Assembly (NCBI RefSeq): GCF_018304825.1
Contig: NZ_CP072648.1
Location: forward strand, 1,595,501-1,659,500
Direction: 5' to 3'
Origin: Chloracidobacterium validum
GTDB lineage: Bacteria; Acidobacteriota; Blastocatellia; Chloracidobacteriales; Chloracidobacteriaceae
DNA: 64,000 bases
The position numbers and the translations under genes are program-made. Each line of letters opens with the position of its first letter. The stretch's first letter is position 1. The notes under the pieces are model-generated. The model was not told the DNA's origin and made no database searches. It saw only the letters and a program-made list of their open reading frames with translations. This document shows, in pieces, positions 8,623-18,088 of the stretch.

Positions 8623-10506
8623 TCACCGCACCATGGGCCGCAGTTGCTCGATTCGCTGGCTGATTTCGGCCGGAGACATATGCCGAAAGGCTTCCGGCAA
8701 CATGTCGCGCGAGGTTGCCTCGCGTACCGCCACCAGGGTTTGATACTCGATGGCAACTTCATCCCGTGCCGGTGTGAACTCTTGCGCCACCAGACGCACA
8801 TCGTCGTGGGAGACTTCTTTTCGTCCGGCCTGACGGGCAATGCGCCGGCAGCGGATGAGCATGGACTCAATATCCGCGCCGGACAGTTTCATCTCGCTGC
8901 GCACAATCGGCGACCAGTCCGTTACTTGGTGCACAATGCGGTTTTTCTTGATCATGGCCTCAACAATAGCCATCCGGTCGGCTTCCGACTCTGGATAGAA
9001 GAGCGAGATATGCTCTTCGCATCGCCCCTGGCGCTTCAGGTCAATTGGGAGCAAGTCAGGACGCGATGTCATCAGAATCCACAGAATCCGCCCCCGATTG
9101 TCGGTGTCGCCCATGGCAGAGGCAATTTTCGAGAAGATACGCTTATCCACGCCACTGTCACCACCGGAGTCGCGGTTGCCAAGCGTGGCATCAGCCTCAT
9201 CAATCAGGACGACAATTGGCGCCAATGTTTGGATGAGTTTGAGAATCTTTTCCAGGTTGGACTCCGATGATCCAACCCACTTATCACGGAAGTTTTTGAA
9301 CTCAACGACATTCAACCCACAGTCTTTGGCGAAAGCTTCAGCCAAAAATGTCTTTCCAGTTCCGACGGGGCCAGAGATCAGAATCCCCATGGGAGCTTCC
9401 TCGGTTTCGCCGTTGCGAATGACATCGGCAATGTTGCGGAGATAGGTTTTCGCTTTCTCAAAACCGCCAACGTGATCAAGTCCGTATTTTGGCGTTACGA
9501 ACTCAATCAAGCCCACGCATTCTGACTCGATGATGGATTTTTTCTTGGCGCGAACGAGATCAAGCGTCAGCCCTTCATTGTTGAGGGTGGCTCCCTTGAG
9601 AATAGATGCGATGTGCACGCGATTGAGACCGGACGTAAGGTTGGCAAGCTGCTCGTCGCTCACCTGCATTTTCAAGCCGAGCACACTGTTTCCCAGCTCA
9701 GACTTCATCTTTTCAAGCTGTTCATTGAACTTCTTCGTTTCTTCATTGAGCCGATCGACGCCTTCTTCCCGGAGAATGCGTTCCGCCTTGGCTCGAAAAT
9801 CGGACTTGAGTTGTTCGACTTCTTTTTCCGAGCGGCCGTTGCGCCGCTTGGCAATGTCGGCCAGCTCATGGCGAATGTAATCGAGGCGCTCGTTGTAATC
9901 TGGATAGGGAACCTGAATTGCCGTGATGCGCGAATTCTCGCGTAGCCGCTGCGCGACATCCGAGAGGCTCTCGGTGAGGAAGATGACGATGTTATCGGAG
10001 TTGAGCAAGCGCGCGCTGGTTAGCCAGCGCTGCATCATGACGAGCAAGTTGCGTTCGTCACTGCTCAGATGCGTCATGTCACCCGCCGGCACGAGCGTTT
10101 CAAGAAAGTTGATGATGACAGCAACTTGGTCTCCACTGTACAGGAAACGCTCGATGAGACTAAGCGCCGGCACCGGGTCACGGGGTAAGGTTGCCATGGT
10201 TTTGGCGTCGGCCAGTGGGTTGGCAACCCGCAAGGTCGCCAGGAATTGGCGCTCCGCTTCCTGCGAGCCGAAGGAGATGCCCTCACTCCGGTTGTAGAGC
10301 ACGATGTGCTTGTTGCCGAGCATCTCTTGTTGAAGAAACGTCACCAGCCCAACGTAGCCACGTTTTGACCGCGCCACGTCATAGACGTTGTGATGAAGCA
10401 GAAAATGGCTTGCCTCACCGGAAAAATACTTTCGCCCCATTTCGGCCGCCCAAGGCGGAAGCTGATTGAGTTCATCGAGCGTGAGCAGGTGACGAGTAAC
10501 TGACAT
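8623..10506 (-). CDS. AAA+ ATPase with degenerate N-terminal half and central coiled coil
   Basis: A 627-residue protein. The C-terminal half is an AAA module with Walker A GPVGTGKT (about residues 377-384), Walker B VVLIDEAD (about 433), an Asn-type sensor region and SRPDLLPIDLKRQGR carrying arginines. The N-terminal ~220 residues look like a second AAA domain without a usable P-loop (VIFLTESL sensor-like strand), then a charged helix at about 219-270 likely to form a coiled coil. This degenerate-plus-active layout recalls the Ycf46 family. Function is unknown; remodelling of a protein partner is the general expectation. The start is the ATG at 10506, 23 bp after ispF on the same strand. Confidence 0.75.
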   Translation of the reverse strand: MSVTRHLLTLDELNQLPPWAAEMGRKYFSGEASHFLLHHNVYDVARSKRGYVGLVTFLQQEMLGNKHIVLYNRSEGISFGSQEAERQFLATLRVANPLADAKTMATLPRDPVPALSLIERFLYSGDQVAVIINFLETLVPAGDMTHLSSDERNLLVMMQRWLTSARLLNSDNIVIFLTESLSDVAQRLRENSRITAIQVPYPDYNERLDYIRHELADIAKRRNGRSEKEVEQLKSDFRAKAERILREEGVDRLNEETKKFNEQLEKMKSELGNSVLGLKMQVSDEQLANLTSGLNRVHIASILKGATLNNEGLTLDLVRAKKKSIIESECVGLIEFVTPKYGLDHVGGFEKAKTYLRNIADVIRNGETEEAPMGILISGPVGTGKTFLAEAFAKDCGLNVVEFKNFRDKWVGSSESNLEKILKLIQTLAPIVVLIDEADATLGNRDSGGDSGVDKRIFSKIASAMGDTDNRGRILWILMTSRPDLLPIDLKRQGRCEEHISLFYPESEADRMAIVEAMIKKNRIVHQVTDWSPIVRSEMKLSGADIESMLIRCRRIARQAGRKEVSHDDVRLVAQEFTPARDEVAIEYQTLVAVREATSRDMLPEAFRHMSPAEISQRIEQLRPMVR

Positions 10507-10529
10507 GGCGAGATTCCTTTTATAGTCCC

Positions 10530-11036
10530 TCAAATCCGATCTGGGATGGCGCGCTGGCACAGAAGCACCACGGCTTGTACGGCAATCGCTTCCCGCCGAC
10601 CAACGGCGTCAAACCCCTCATTGGTTTTTGCCTTGATACTCACCGCGCTGGGATCGAGTTGCAGGTTCGTGGCGAGTCGCTCCCGCATGGCCGGGATGTG
10701 TGGCCCGAGCTTGGGGCGCTCAGCAATGATTGAAGCGTCTAGATTGCCGATTTCAAAGCCCTGCGCAGCAACCAATGTGACAACGTGGCGCAGAAGCGCC
10801 AGACTATCGGCATTGGCCCAGCGCGGATCGGTGTCGGGAAAGTGTGACCCAATATCGCCTAGCGCCAGCGCCCCAAGCAGCGCGTCGGTTATCGCATGGG
10901 CCAGGGCATCAGCGTCGGAGTGGCCGAGCAGTCCCCGTTCATAGGGAATCGTCACGCCACCCAAAATCAGCGGGCGGCCTTCCACCAAACGATGGATGTC
11001 ATAGCCCGTCCCAACCCGAAATGCGCAACGGTGCAT
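10530..11036 (-). CDS. ispF: 2-C-methyl-D-erythritol 2,4-cyclodiphosphate synthase
   Basis: Zinc-dependent trimeric enzyme that closes the cyclic diphosphate in the MEP pathway, the step right after IspE. The 168 residues carry the metal ligands in GYDIHRL (Asp13, His15), the [10 protein letters not shown] segment, and the C-terminal [13 protein letters not shown] signature. Length and ends are standard. It lies 12 bp after tdk and before the AAA gene, probably in one transcript. Confidence 0.97.
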   Translation of the reverse strand: MHRCAFRVGTGYDIHRLVEGRPLILGGVTIPYERGLLGHSDADALAHAITDALLGALALGDIGSHFPDTDPRWANADSLALLRHVVTLVAAQGFEIGNLDASIIAERPKLGPHIPAMRERLATNLQLDPSAVSIKAKTNEGFDAVGRREAIAVQAVVLLCQRAIPDRI

Positions 11037-11048
11037 CGTACAACGTCC

Positions 11049-11669
11049 CTACATCAACCTATCCGAAGACGGCACCGGATAGGGGACAAAGCAGTGGCGG
11101 CAGCGCGCCTCATACAAGCCTTCGGCGCCAACGACGACCCGGCGCTCATCGGCAATCAACCGTTGCGAGAAGTTTGCCGGATGCCCACACACCACGCAAA
11201 TCGCCTGTGGCTTGCTGACATATTCAGCCACGGCCAACAGGTGTGGGATTGGCTCAAATGGTTCACCCCGGTAGTCGAGGTCGAGCGCCGCGACAATGAC
11301 TCGTCGCCCTTCGTCAGCCAACCGGCGACACACGGCAACCAAGCCCAACCCCAGAAATTGCCCCTCGTCAACGCCAACCACTTGGGTATTCGGCAATAGG
11401 CAATCGAGAATATCCTCAGCCTGCTCGATAACGTGGGTTTCAATCCGAAGCTGACTATGAGAAACGATAAAGTTCGCTTCGTAACGGTCATCCAGCCGGG
11501 GCTTGAAGGCCTGGACCGACTGCCGCGCAATGAGCGCCCGGCGCAAGCGCGTGATAAGCGCTTCGGTTTTGCCTGAAAACATGCCTCCGGCAATGACTTC
11601 AATCCATCCACGTGGACGTGAAAGGCTGTCGGTTGCGCTAAGTTCCTGCAATGGCTGACTGTCCTTCAA
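11049..11669 (-). CDS. tdk: Thymidine kinase, type II
   Basis: Phosphorylates thymidine with ATP for nucleotide salvage. In 206 residues it has the P-loop GGMFSGKT (28-35), the DEGQF motif with the catalytic Glu, and a C-terminal zinc site made of CVVC plus CRHC. The ATG overlaps the stop of the upstream small membrane protein by four bases, so translation is likely coupled. The N-terminal ~20 residues are a variable extension. Confidence 0.95.
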   Translation of the reverse strand: MKDSQPLQELSATDSLSRPRGWIEVIAGGMFSGKTEALITRLRRALIARQSVQAFKPRLDDRYEANFIVSHSQLRIETHVIEQAEDILDCLLPNTQVVGVDEGQFLGLGLVAVCRRLADEGRRVIVAALDLDYRGEPFEPIPHLLAVAEYVSKPQAICVVCGHPANFSQRLIADERRVVVGAEGLYEARCRHCFVPYPVPSSDRLM

Positions 11670-12019
11670 GGGCTTCGACGAACCGGCGGCGTCGGCGCTT
11701 TAGGTTGTGGAGAGAAGACCGCCACAATGATGACCGCCATGACAGACAGCAGCAGCGTGGCGACAAACCACACAACATACTTGTTGATAAACTGGCGGAT
11801 GCGCATCCGCCACCGCCGCGGTAGGCGCAGTGTCGGCTGGGCCTGGGGCGGCACTTCCTCGAATTCGAAAACCGGAGCCTCCGTCACGAGGGGAATCCGC
11901 GAGCGAACTTGGTTATCACGCGCCACGGTGTCTGGAAAAACGAGTTGCCGCTTGGCCGTGAAGCTCACCGGGTCTTTCGGCTCTGGAACTTCAGCGTCGG
12001 GATGAGGTGAATCGGGCAT
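11666..12019 (-). CDS. Single-pass membrane protein of unknown function
   Basis: 117 residues: an acidic, proline-rich N-terminal half, an Arg-rich stretch (about 68-76), one strong transmembrane helix (about 83-103) and a short Pro-rich tail. The positive patch before the helix predicts a cytoplasmic N-terminus. It overlaps tdk by ATGA and follows asd by 40 bp. I recognise no family. Confidence 0.7.
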   Translation of the reverse strand: MPDSPHPDAEVPEPKDPVSFTAKRQLVFPDTVARDNQVRSRIPLVTEAPVFEFEEVPPQAQPTLRLPRRWRMRIRQFINKYVVWFVATLLLSVMAVIIVAVFSPQPKAPTPPVRRSP

Positions 12020-12059
12020 CAGTGACCCTTCCGCGTCTATAAACTAGACGGTCTGTAGT

Positions 12060-13112
12060 TTAGGTGAGTCGTCCGGTCGCGGCCAAGAACTCGGCATTGA
12101 GCAAGGTCGCCCCGGCGGCTCCACGTACTGTGTTGTGACCGAGAATCGTCATCTTGACATCAAACAGGGGGTCTTCGCGGACGCGCCCGACAATGCTCGC
12201 CATGCCGCGCTCGAGATCACGGTCCAGCCGCGGCTGTGGACGATCCGGCTCTGAGCGCAGGACAATCGGGCGACTCGGCGAACTGGGGAGCGAACGCGCC
12301 TCGGGCACGCCACGAAATTCCACGAGCGCCGCGCAGACATCCTCCACCGGCGCGGACTGCCTGAGCTTGACCGAAACCGCACAGAGGTGGCCGTCCGTCA
12401 CGGCGACGCGGTGGCAGTGGGCGCTGAGGCGCAGCGGCGCCGGTTCAACTTGGTCGCCGGACAGGCGGCCGAGAATTTTGCGCGGCTCGGTTTCGACCTT
12501 GGTTTCCTCGCCGGCAATGTAGGGGATGACATTGTCCACGATGTCAAGCGAGGCAACGCCTGGATACCCGGCCCCAGAAATCGCCTGCATGGTGGAAACC
12601 ACGGCCAGCTCCACCCCAAACGCTTGTTCGAGAGCGGCCAGCGGCAGCACGAGCGCCAACGTTGTGCAGTTGGGGTTCGTGACCAGAAAACCCCGAGTCC
12701 AGTCGCGGCGCTGTTGCTGTACAGGGATGAGCCGCGCATGCTCGGCATTGATTTCGGGAACGAGCAACGGCACGTCAGCCGCCATCCGGTGGGCGCTCGA
12801 ATTGCTGATGACCGGGTATCCGGCCGCCGCAAAGGCGGCTTCTGTTTCGCCTGCCATCTCCCCCGGCAGGCTCGAAAAGATCACGTCGCAATCAAGCGGC
12901 GGACGACACGCGCCCAGCGTCAGTTCGGCAACCCGCGCCGGCAACGGCGTCGGCAGTTTCCAGGCCACCGCGTCGCCATACCGCTTCCCTTCCGAGCGAT
13001 CCGAAGCCGCCAGCGCCGTGATCGTAAACCACGGGTGCGCTTCCAGAAGTTGAATGAACCGCTGCCCGACCGTTCCGGTCGCGCCCAAAATCCCAACCCG
13101 CCATTGTTTCAT
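12060..13112 (-). CDS. asd: Aspartate-semialdehyde dehydrogenase
   Basis: Reduces aspartyl phosphate to aspartate semialdehyde, the branch point for Lys/diaminopimelate, Thr and Met. At 350 residues it has the NADP motif GILGATGTVGQ, the catalytic cysteine in NPNCTT, and the HCHRVAV histidine region. The SNSSAHRM segment suggests the archaeal/fungal-like subclass rather than the E. coli type. The ATG at 13112 overlaps the wecG stop by ATGA, which favours it over a start 11 codons upstream. Confidence 0.95.
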   Translation of the reverse strand: MKQWRVGILGATGTVGQRFIQLLEAHPWFTITALAASDRSEGKRYGDAVAWKLPTPLPARVAELTLGACRPPLDCDVIFSSLPGEMAGETEAAFAAAGYPVISNSSAHRMAADVPLLVPEINAEHARLIPVQQQRRDWTRGFLVTNPNCTTLALVLPLAALEQAFGVELAVVSTMQAISGAGYPGVASLDIVDNVIPYIAGEETKVETEPRKILGRLSGDQVEPAPLRLSAHCHRVAVTDGHLCAVSVKLRQSAPVEDVCAALVEFRGVPEARSLPSSPSRPIVLRSEPDRPQPRLDRDLERGMASIVGRVREDPLFDVKMTILGHNTVRGAAGATLLNAEFLAATGRLT

Positions 13113-13885
13113 CGTGATGTCGAGTGTCTTCCAGCTCGCCGCCACTCACGGACGAGGAAAAAGATGAAGGCAACATTGCCAATGAGGTAGCGCCGCCACA
13201 ACCGCCGCGGTTCCTGGAGCAGCCGAAAACACCACTCCAGCCCGCTGCGCTGCATCCAGCGGGGCGCACGCTTGCGCTTTCCGGCCAGAATGTCGAAATA
13301 CCCTCCAACGCCAAGCGCGAAGCGCACGCCGGTGAGCGGGCCGAAGCGCGCAATCCACAGCTCCTGCTTGGGAGAACCCATCGCAACAAACAGCACGTCG
13401 GACTCACTGGCACGAATCGCAGCCGCCACTGCAACTGACGTGGATTCGCCAACATAACCGTTATGCACGCCAACCACCAGCAGCTTTGGAAAACGTCGTT
13501 CCAGGGCCGCGCGCGCGGCTACCACCACCTCCGCCGTCGCGCCCAGTAAGTACACCCGATAACCCCGTTGCTCACAGTGCGCGACAACAGCATCCATGAC
13601 ATCCGGCGCGGCCACCCGGGCAACCAGCCGCCCACCGAAGACCGACAGCCACCGCGTCGCCCACACCACCGACATGCCATCGGCCGTAACCAAATCTGCC
13701 GTTGCCAACAGCTCCCGAAACGAACCATCCCGTTCGGCGTCAAGCAGGATGGCCGCATTGACAACGGCCATACGGTGAAAACCAGGCTGCTCCAACCAGG
13801 CGGCAATGCGCGTCATGGCTTCAGAAAGCGTGACGTTGGCAATGCGAATGCCACTCAGGGTTGGAGACGGACGCGCCACCATCAT
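13109..13885 (-). CDS. WecG/TagA/CpsF-family glycosyltransferase (GT26)
   Basis: 258-residue transferase that adds an N-acetylmannosamine-type sugar to a lipid-linked intermediate in surface polysaccharide or teichoic-acid-like pathways. Family signs are the N-terminal [13 protein letters not shown], the ADGMSVVWA motif, the strand [10 protein letters not shown], and the basic hydrophobic C-terminus that anchors such enzymes at the membrane. It overlaps rfbC upstream and asd downstream by ATGA, so it is translated within the dTDP-sugar operon. The exact donor and acceptor are unknown. Confidence 0.88.
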   Translation of the reverse strand: MMVARPSPTLSGIRIANVTLSEAMTRIAAWLEQPGFHRMAVVNAAILLDAERDGSFRELLATADLVTADGMSVVWATRWLSVFGGRLVARVAAPDVMDAVVAHCEQRGYRVYLLGATAEVVVAARAALERRFPKLLVVGVHNGYVGESTSVAVAAAIRASESDVLFVAMGSPKQELWIARFGPLTGVRFALGVGGYFDILAGKRKRAPRWMQRSGLEWCFRLLQEPRRLWRRYLIGNVAFIFFLVREWRRAGRHSTSR

Positions 13886-14439
13886 GCTTCGCCGTCGGCC
13901 AGCACCTGCTCCATCAAGGCGCGCAAGGTCGGCAGCCGCCGATCCTTGTCAGAAACCACCGGCGACTGCACCCCCCAGTCAATGCCCAGTTCGGGATCAT
14001 TCCAAACGATGCCGATTTCATCCGTTGGATCGTACAGCGCCGTGCACTTGTAGAGGACTTCCGCCGTTTCGCTCACTACGCAGAAGCCATGGACGAATCC
14101 CGGCGGGACATAGAGCTGGCGAAAGTTCTCGGCCGATAGCGTCACCCCAAGCCAACGCCCAAATGTCAGCGATGATGGGCGGATGTCCACGACAACATCA
14201 AAAATTTCGCCACTGACAACACGCACTAGTTTCCCCTGCGGTCGGCGGCGCTGCGCATGCAACCCGCGGAGCGTTCCCCGGACTGACTTCGAGTGGTTGT
14301 CCTGCACGAAGGTCACATCCAGACCGGCCTGAGCAAACTTTGCCTGGTGATAGCTTTCAAGAAAAAAGCCGCGGTGATCCCGGAAGACCTGTGGTTCAAT
14401 CATCACCACGCCCGGAAGCTCAGTCGAAATGAAGTTCAT
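13882..14439 (-). CDS. rfbC: dTDP-4-dehydrorhamnose 3,5-epimerase
   Basis: Cupin-fold enzyme that epimerises dTDP-4-keto-6-deoxyglucose on the way to dTDP-rhamnose. The 185 residues contain the family landmarks [26 protein letters not shown] with the catalytic His, and [10 protein letters not shown]. The start overlaps the rfbA stop by ATGA. RfbB and RfbD, needed to complete the pathway, are not in this window. Confidence 0.95.
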   Translation of the reverse strand: MNFISTELPGVVMIEPQVFRDHRGFFLESYHQAKFAQAGLDVTFVQDNHSKSVRGTLRGLHAQRRRPQGKLVRVVSGEIFDVVVDIRPSSLTFGRWLGVTLSAENFRQLYVPPGFVHGFCVVSETAEVLYKCTALYDPTDEIGIVWNDPELGIDWGVQSPVVSDKDRRLPTLRALMEQVLADGEA

Positions 14440-15173
14440 CGCTGATTGGTCACCGCGGCCCGCATAGCCGCAACCAAGTTTGAAGCGGTATGCAGGCTCT
14501 CAAACGTGCCGGCATCCGTCCACCAGCCATCCAGCACTTCCCAGGTCAATTCACCCTGCGCAATGTAGGCATTGTTGACATCCGTGATTTCGAGTTCACC
14601 CCGCTGGCTCGGCTTGAGGGTTCGGACAATGTCAAACACCGTCGCGTCGTACATATAGATGCCGGTCACAGCGTAGGGCGACGCCGGACGGGACGGCTTT
14701 TCATCAATCCGCACCACCCGCGTCCCCTCCAGGGTTGGAACCCCAAAACGCTGCGGGTCAGGAACTTCCTTGAGCAAAATCTTGGCTCCGCGCCCTTGCT
14801 CGCGGAAGCGCGCCACCGGGCCGGCGATGCTTTTCTCGATAACATTGTCGCCCAGAATGACGACAATCGGGTTGCCATCGGCAAAGTCTTCAGCCAAGGC
14901 AAGCGCGTCGGCAATGCCGCCCTCACCCTGCTGGTAAGTGTAACTAAGGCGCTTGAGGCCGTGTTCTTTGCCGTTGCCCAGCAGTTGCAGAAAGTCACCC
15001 GCCTTATTCCCCCCGGTTACAAGCAACACATCATCCACGCCGGCTTCGACCAGGGTTTGCAGTGGGTAGTAAATCATCGGCCGGTCATAGACCGGCAACA
15101 AGTGTTTGTTTGTTACCTTCGTCAGCGGGTACAGCCGTGTGCCGAGTCCGCCGGCGAGGACAACCCCTCTCAT
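14436..15173 (-). CDS. rfbA: Glucose-1-phosphate thymidylyltransferase
   Basis: Makes dTDP-glucose from dTTP and glucose 1-phosphate. The nucleotide-binding start [14 protein letters not shown], the PMIYYPL segment, LGDNVIEKS and [10 protein letters not shown] are all present. At 245 residues it belongs to the shorter class, without the C-terminal tail of E. coli RmlA. The ATG at 15173 is preferred because GGAGA lies about 10 bases upstream; a TTG at 15194 is the only longer option. Confidence 0.93.
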   Translation of the reverse strand: MRGVVLAGGLGTRLYPLTKVTNKHLLPVYDRPMIYYPLQTLVEAGVDDVLLVTGGNKAGDFLQLLGNGKEHGLKRLSYTYQQGEGGIADALALAEDFADGNPIVVILGDNVIEKSIAGPVARFREQGRGAKILLKEVPDPQRFGVPTLEGTRVVRIDEKPSRPASPYAVTGIYMYDATVFDIVRTLKPSQRGELEITDVNNAYIAQGELTWEVLDGWWTDAGTFESLHTASNLVAAMRAAVTNQR

Positions 15174-15259
15174 GCGCGCTGATTCTCCCATCAAAACGTT
15201 ACTGCCAGCCGCCTATCATGCCGCAAAACGAGCGTGAAAGAAACCCGGAAGCAACCTCA

Positions 15260-16747
15260 TCAGGCGGCTCCCTTCCCCAGCATGCGGCGGAATGGAAGCC
15301 GGACGATGAACGTCGTACCTTGCCCCGGATGGCTCACCGGTTCGATGGTGCCGCCGTGATCGGTCACGATTTGCCGAGTGACGGCCAGCCCGAGGCCAAT
15401 CCCAGTCTCTTTCGTCGAAAAGTACGGATCAAAAATATGCTTCAATTCATCGCGGGAGATACCGGTTCCGGTGTCACTGACCTCGACCAGTTGCCCGGTT
15501 GACGTGTCCCGGATATGGATGCGCAACCGTCCACCGTTTGGCATGGCTTCAATGGCGTTGATTACGAGGTTGGAAAAGCAAGACTTGAGGGAATCCGCGT
15601 CGGCTTCGATCGTTGTGCCCTGGGTGTCGTCCACGCAGATCAGTTCAATCTGCTGGGCTTCGGCTTTGGAGCGGGCGACATCGAGCACCGCAGCGATCAA
15701 GTCACTAAGCTTGACCGGACGCAGTGCCAAAATGGCCGGGCGACCAACCCGCAGAACGTTCGTCACCAAGGTGTTGAGGCGCGCGATTTCATCCTTGACG
15801 GCGGTAGTCAGTCGCTCAAACGTGGCCCGCTCGGTCGGGTCAGACGGCGCATGGCGTGTGCGCACATGATCCATCGTCAGGTTGATGAAGTTGAGCGGGT
15901 TGCGGATTTCATGCGCGATCCCAGAAGTCAGCCGACCAACCACGGCTTCGCGTTCCAGGTCGCGGGCCTCACGCAACCGCGCCACCATGGCATTGAACCG
16001 CTCGGCCAGAAGACCGATTTCATCCCGCCGGTTCAGCGTCAACCGCACGTCCAAATCGCCTTCCTCAATCCGGCGGGTGGCCTTGACGAGTTCGCCGATG
16101 GGCTGCGTAAAGCGCCACACCAAAGCGACCGCCACCACCAGCGCCGCCAGCAAAGCACTGCCCGTGACGAGCAGCCGTTGACGTGAGGTCTGGGCAATCG
16201 TCTCGGTCAAGGTTTGCGCCGAAATCGTTACGACGACGTAATTCCGCTCCGGCGAACCATCCTTTCCCAAAGCCTGGAATGGAATGAAAATCGTCCGGGC
16301 CAGTCCGTTTTCGGCATCGCTGGCAGCCAAGGGATCGCCCTCCTTGACCAGGGCTTCATCGCTTGGCGGATGAATATGCTGTCCACGTTCCGCGCGCAGC
16401 GTGCTGTCCGTCACGAGGCCGTTGGCATCCACGATGGCAATGCGCCGGATGCGCTGGAGTTGCTTGGGCGTAAGCTGCCGCGACCGGATGAAGTCATCCA
16501 GGTAGTCGCTCGTGCTGATGCTCTGCAAGCCAAGTTCCAAAGCGGTGGTGAGCTGGGCCGTTTGCGCTTCCACCTGCGCCAGGATTTGGCGCTCGGCGCG
16601 GCGGTTGAGTTCGTACAACACGGCCACCATGCCAATAATGACCACCGAGAGCAGTGTTGCCAGCCGAAAACGAAGGTCCAGATAGCGCGGCATTCGCAAG
16701 GCCCACTGACAAAGCCGGCGGTGCGTCGCGCCGGGCTTCGTTGACAT
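15260..16747 (-). CDS. Sensor histidine kinase with periplasmic sensor and HAMP domain
   Basis: 495 residues in the order: transmembrane helix (about 28-46), periplasmic domain of about 150 residues, second helix (about 193-212), HAMP linker, HisKA with AHEIRNPLNF (phospho-acceptor His about 277), and HATPase with NLVINAIEAMPNGG, VSDTGTGI and GIGLGLAVT. It should autophosphorylate in response to an envelope signal. No response regulator gene is adjacent, so its partner is elsewhere. It starts only 8 bp after the nuoH stop, implying co-transcription with a respiratory subunit. Confidence 0.92.
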   Translation of the reverse strand: MSTKPGATHRRLCQWALRMPRYLDLRFRLATLLSVVIIGMVAVLYELNRRAERQILAQVEAQTAQLTTALELGLQSISTSDYLDDFIRSRQLTPKQLQRIRRIAIVDANGLVTDSTLRAERGQHIHPPSDEALVKEGDPLAASDAENGLARTIFIPFQALGKDGSPERNYVVVTISAQTLTETIAQTSRQRLLVTGSALLAALVVAVALVWRFTQPIGELVKATRRIEEGDLDVRLTLNRRDEIGLLAERFNAMVARLREARDLEREAVVGRLTSGIAHEIRNPLNFINLTMDHVRTRHAPSDPTERATFERLTTAVKDEIARLNTLVTNVLRVGRPAILALRPVKLSDLIAAVLDVARSKAEAQQIELICVDDTQGTTIEADADSLKSCFSNLVINAIEAMPNGGRLRIHIRDTSTGQLVEVSDTGTGISRDELKHIFDPYFSTKETGIGLGLAVTRQIVTDHGGTIEPVSHPGQGTTFIVRLPFRRMLGKGAA

Positions 16748-16755
16748 GCCACCGC

Positions 16756-17778
16756 TTAGAACCAGAGCGCCATGGTCGCTGAAAGCACGACGTTGACAAG
16801 CGCGAGCGGCAGCAAAAACTTCCAGCCGAAGTCCATCAGTTGGTCATAGCGCAGGCGCGGCGACGAAGCCCGCAACCACACGTAGAGAAACAGAAAAAAC
16901 GCCATCTTCAGGATGAAGTACACCGGCCCCAGCCACGGCACCTGGGCCACGCCCGGACCCTGCCAGCCGCCCAAAAACAGCGTGGTCGCCATCGCGGCGG
17001 CCGTGACCATATTGGCGTATTCCGCGATGAAGAACATGGCAAACTTCATCGAGCTGTATTCGGTGTGAAAGCCGGCCACGAGTTCGCTTTCAGCTTCGGG
17101 CAAGTCGAACGGCGCGCGGTTGGTTTCCGCAATCATACTGATCAGAAACACGAAGAAACCGATGGGCTGAAACCAGAACACGTGCCACCCCAAGCCCCAC
17201 GCGCCACTTTGCCGCTCAACGATGGTCACGAGGTCAAGCGAGCCGGCTTGAATCAACACACCAATGATGGAAAGCGACATCGCCAGTTCGTAGCTCACCA
17301 GTTGCGCCGAGGAACGCAGCCCACCCAGCAGACTATACTTGTTGTTTGAGGCATAGCCGGCCATGACGATGCCATACACGCCCATCCCGGTCATGGCGAG
17401 CACCGCCAAAATGCCAACATTGATGCTGGTGACATGCAGCGCCACGGGCCGGTCGAGAAACGGCAACGTCACTTCGCCACCGATGGGAATCAACGCAAAC
17501 GTCATCAGGGCCGGCACCAGCGACAGCGCCGGGGCCAGCACATACAGAAACTTGTCGGCATCGAGCGGAACGAGGTCTTCCTTGAAAATGAACTTCAGCC
17601 CATCCGCAATGGGCTGGAACAATCCGAAGGGTCCGACCCGGTTGGGACCGTAGCGCATCTGAATGAAAGCCAGCAGGCGGCGCTCAATGAGCGACAAATA
17701 CGCCACCGTCGTCATGAGCAGAATGAACCCAACGGCAATCTTAATGCCCCATTCCACCAACTGTTCAAAGGCAGGCAT
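16756..17778 (-). CDS. nuoH: NADH-quinone oxidoreductase subunit H
   Basis: Membrane subunit of complex I lying next to the quinone site. The 340 residues form about eight hydrophobic helices and contain RYGPNRVGPFG and ETNRAPFDLPEAESELVAGF, both diagnostic. The start at 17778 (MPAFEQ) gives the standard length; the frame extends 27 codons upstream without similarity. Unusually it is not flanked by other nuo genes. A 21-bp inverted repeat lies in the leader, 12 bp upstream of the start codon. Confidence 0.95.
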   Translation of the reverse strand: MPAFEQLVEWGIKIAVGFILLMTTVAYLSLIERRLLAFIQMRYGPNRVGPFGLFQPIADGLKFIFKEDLVPLDADKFLYVLAPALSLVPALMTFALIPIGGEVTLPFLDRPVALHVTSINVGILAVLAMTGMGVYGIVMAGYASNNKYSLLGGLRSSAQLVSYELAMSLSIIGVLIQAGSLDLVTIVERQSGAWGLGWHVFWFQPIGFFVFLISMIAETNRAPFDLPEAESELVAGFHTEYSSMKFAMFFIAEYANMVTAAAMATTLFLGGWQGPGVAQVPWLGPVYFILKMAFFLFLYVWLRASSPRLRYDQLMDFGWKFLLPLALVNVVLSATMALWF

Positions 17779-17790
17779 CGGCTCGACCAA

Positions 17791-17811
17791 GCGTCCGGGA
17801 CGACCGGACGC
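17791..17811. repeat. Inverted repeat in the nuoH leader
   Basis: GCGTCCGG (17791-17798) and CCGGACGC (17804-17811) are perfect 8-base arms around GACGA. It begins 12 bp upstream of the nuoH start codon on the minus strand, so it could be an mRNA hairpin limiting initiation or an operator. There is no T-run, so it is not a typical terminator. Confidence 0.55.
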
Positions 17812-18031
17812 GCTTTGAAAAGTACAACGTACGCTGCCATACCCTACCACCATGGGCATCGGATACGAAACAGTTCCCTGACGGAGGGCGTCTGACGCTC
17901 AGTATGCCTAACCCACATTCGGTGGCAGCCCGCGCCGAAGCGCCTGGACAGCCGACCCACCGGCGCAACGCGGAGCAGTCCCAGGGGCGATATAGTCCGG
18001 CCTTGTCCAGAACTAGTTGTTTGAAATCGTC
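17812..18031. other. Divergent intergenic region nuoH / alpha-beta hydrolase
   Basis: No coding frame, tRNA or clear sigma-70 promoter pair is recognisable here apart from the inverted repeat at its left edge. It must hold promoters for both divergent genes. Confidence 0.4.
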
Positions 18032-18088
18032 ATGCGGCGCATACTTGGCGTATCCCCACAAGACTTTTGCTCGTTGTTATTTGTTTCT

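Noticed and set aside
12387-13190. 267-codon plus-strand open frame over asd
   Set aside because: Antisense shadow of a gene with full family motifs; the product is Arg/His-rich without domains.
14490-15182. 230-codon plus-strand frame over rfbA
   Set aside because: Antisense to a clear nucleotidyltransferase; no recognisable domain.
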